Assembly (NCBI GenBank): GCA_008931825.1
Contig: QXVZ01017817.1
Span: forward strand, 1 to 31,850
Direction: 5' to 3'
Origin: Phallusia fumigata
Taxonomy: Eukaryota; Chordata; Ascidiacea; Phlebobranchia; Ascidiidae
DNA: 31,850 nucleotides
Shown here: one piece after another, positions 30,199 to 31,850 of the stretch
How positions within the stretch are numbered: the first letter of the stretch is position 1
Layout: every line of letters begins with the position of its first letter
Translations under genes and position numbers: made by a program
The notes under the pieces: model-generated
Told to the model about the DNA's origin: nothing
What the model saw: only the letters and a program-made list of their open reading frames with translations
Databases searched by the model: none

Positions 30199-30684
30199 GG
30201 AATTTTGGATGATCATCGTAAGACGCACCGTCACCACCTATCTTGCAAATCTTTTCCTGGATGAAAACCACCTTTAGACTATTTCTGTGGCATTATCTTT
30301 GTGAAATTGGAGGGATTTTTAGAATAAACAATATAATTTGAATCACATGCCATACTAACTATAGATGTTGTGGATTGCAGTTCTATGTCTGAACTGAGCA
30401 GTGCAGAGTGTAGACTACACATTTCATTTTTAGTCCCAACTAAGACATCTAATGATAAAAACTAACAAACTAACCTGTGTTATTTATTCAACTACTTTTT
30501 AGTAAACATTTTCGTTTTAGATGAGAAATTCATTGGGCATTATTGTGCACTATCAAAGTTATTGGTCCACGATGACAAACAATAGCAAAGCTTTACCGAC
30601 CTTGGAAAGAGCATCGTGCAAACTTGATCCGTTTTCAAGCTTTCGTTTTGCGCCATCAACGACATCAGTTCCCGCTGACTGCAT
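30199..30684 (-). pseudogene. Second partial copy of APIP (exon 1 and start of exon 2), probable assembly duplicate
   Basis: Exon 1 (30601-30684) and the first 58 bases of exon 2 (30199-30256) repeat the APIP sequence. The copy is cut off exactly at the N at 30198, in the middle of exon 2. No downstream exons follow. Read literally it is a truncated gene; more likely it is the other haplotype of the same gene end. Confidence 0.75.
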
Positions 30685-31850
30685 TTTGCTTTTTGTTACG
30701 ACCTACTACTCACACAAACGGGCCATGTGCTTTTGTTTAGGGTGACGTCATCAGCTTAACGCACGTAAAAAATAAACACATCAGGCAAAAGGGCAGAACG
30801 CCGTGAACCATCGTAATTGTAAGGTACAACAACACATTTCACAACAAACTGTCTTGTTTTTTTTAACTGGCCTGAAGCTAATATTGACAAATTTACCAAT
30901 ATTCAAAAACAATATTTTGAGTTTTGTATGACATGAAGTAAAATTAAAGTAAAAGCCAGTATAGTTTTCCCTGTTTTGTAGGGCCCAAAACCTTGCATCA
31001 TTTATCCCTACCAGGCTTTAAGTGAAAGTATTTTTAGGAAAAAAAGTTTTGTAAAATAAAAAAAGCAGAAGGTATGCTCCAACAACTGTTTTCCTAAATC
31101 CCCAAATTAGATTACCGCCGCAAACAACTTTAGTTTGAGCAATAATATTTGAAGGCAACTATTTCGGACACAGGTAACTTTTTTCCAAGATGTCACTTCA
31201 CTAAAAATCTGAATGTATATGCGTTCCTTCACCATCTCGACTCTCGCGCTGCACAAGCATCAACAATACCTTTTAAATATGGTTGATCGAATTTTTATCT
31301 TGGCTTTTAATTTTTAAATCTTTTAAACTCCAGAAACTTGAAGCAAATCTTGCACAAGCAAAATTGCAGTTTTGGCAAGTGTACAAAACAGAATTGAAAC
31401 AAAATGCTTTCAGCCAGGAACAGTGGTGGCTAAAAGCTTATGGTAGCACAGTTTGTAGGTATATTTACAAAGACAATTTGGACAACTAACACGAACAGCA
31501 AGATATTTGTACATAAACAACTGCAATGTTTAATTACAATTTCGTGTAAAACAGTTCCACAGGATAATAAAAACAACACAATTGTTTATTACCCTTACAC
31601 AATATGGCAGTTTTCAAAAAACTGTTCATGTTTAAAAGTATAAGAAACTAAAAATGTTTTTTTCCGAAATTCACAAAAAATTACCTCAAAAGTAGTAAAA
31701 CATTAACTTGCTAATCACTGTCATACAAGTCCACAGTAGCAGCTTTAAATTCATTTCAACAATGGTATTTAAGCCTACCAAGTTGAGATAGCTGTTTTGT
31801 TTCAATACAATTGAATCAATGTCAATGAAGATACCAGTTTAACCTGTCAG
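30199..31850. repeat. Probable allelic duplicate, second copy, running to the window end
   Basis: Begins right after the N at 30198 with the base corresponding to 28515 and ends at the window edge with the base corresponding to 30165, so it continues beyond the window. Apart from the APIP fragment it holds no recognisable gene. Confidence 0.9.

Noticed and set aside
1-31850. CRISPR arrays, bacterial-type operons or viral genes
   Set aside because: Spliced animal genes throughout; no regularly spaced short repeats, no integrase, polymerase or capsid-like reading frame was seen.

Overview
The window is eukaryotic: nearly every gene is split by short AT-rich GT-AG introns, and each recognisable product is a conserved animal protein. 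Compact genes, very short gaps between genes, strong allelic divergence at assembly joints and a repeat carrying 15 of the 16 bases of the ascidian spliced leader (recalled from memory) all suggest a tunicate, most likely Ciona. This species call is inference; the gene calls rest on protein motifs and on exon joins that stay in frame.

Layout, left to right. Minus strand: UBL5 (1-222) and MZT2 (480-980), then elongin B (exons from 2659 to 8554). Elongin B has a 5.1 kb intron that contains a complete intronless choline/ethanolamine phosphotransferase gene (3679-4806). A tandem paralogue of that enzyme lies just upstream of elongin B (9456-10583). About 3 kb without a recognisable gene follows, with one hAT-like element. 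Next comes an orphan 3' exon of a Vps39/TGFBRAP1-family tethering subunit (13570-13929, minus). On the plus strand, PIBF1/CEP90 spans 14484-21779 in at least 14 coding exons. Convergent to it on the minus strand are a B4GAT1-like glycosyltransferase (22271-23545) and PIGL (23542-26030). The PIGL stop codon overlaps the start codon of the glycosyltransferase. APIP/MtnB (27412-29000, minus) is the last gene, and its 5' part is repeated at 30199-31850.

Seven single Ns (2015, 13901, 15829, 16295, 16891, 24595, 30198) behave like collapsed contig joints. At 24595 and 30198 the sequence right of the N repeats sequence already present on its left, so those two duplications are probably two haplotypes laid end to end. 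The Ns at 13901 and 15829-16891 coincide with a truncated gene, a missing PIBF1 exon and two unrelated minus-strand exons.

The genes do not form one pathway. PIGL and the B4GAT1-like enzyme both act on glycans in the ER/Golgi and look like a two-gene operon. The two phosphotransferases make phosphatidylcholine or phosphatidylethanolamine. APIP belongs to methionine salvage. MZT2 and PIBF1 are centrosomal, UBL5 acts in splicing and elongin B in ubiquitin ligases. The best candidate for undescribed biology is the PIGL/B4GAT1-like overlap, where one splice acceptor could serve both cis-splicing and spliced-leader trans-splicing. Second is the pair of inverted repeats with spliced-leader similarity that flanks PIBF1 exons 9-13.
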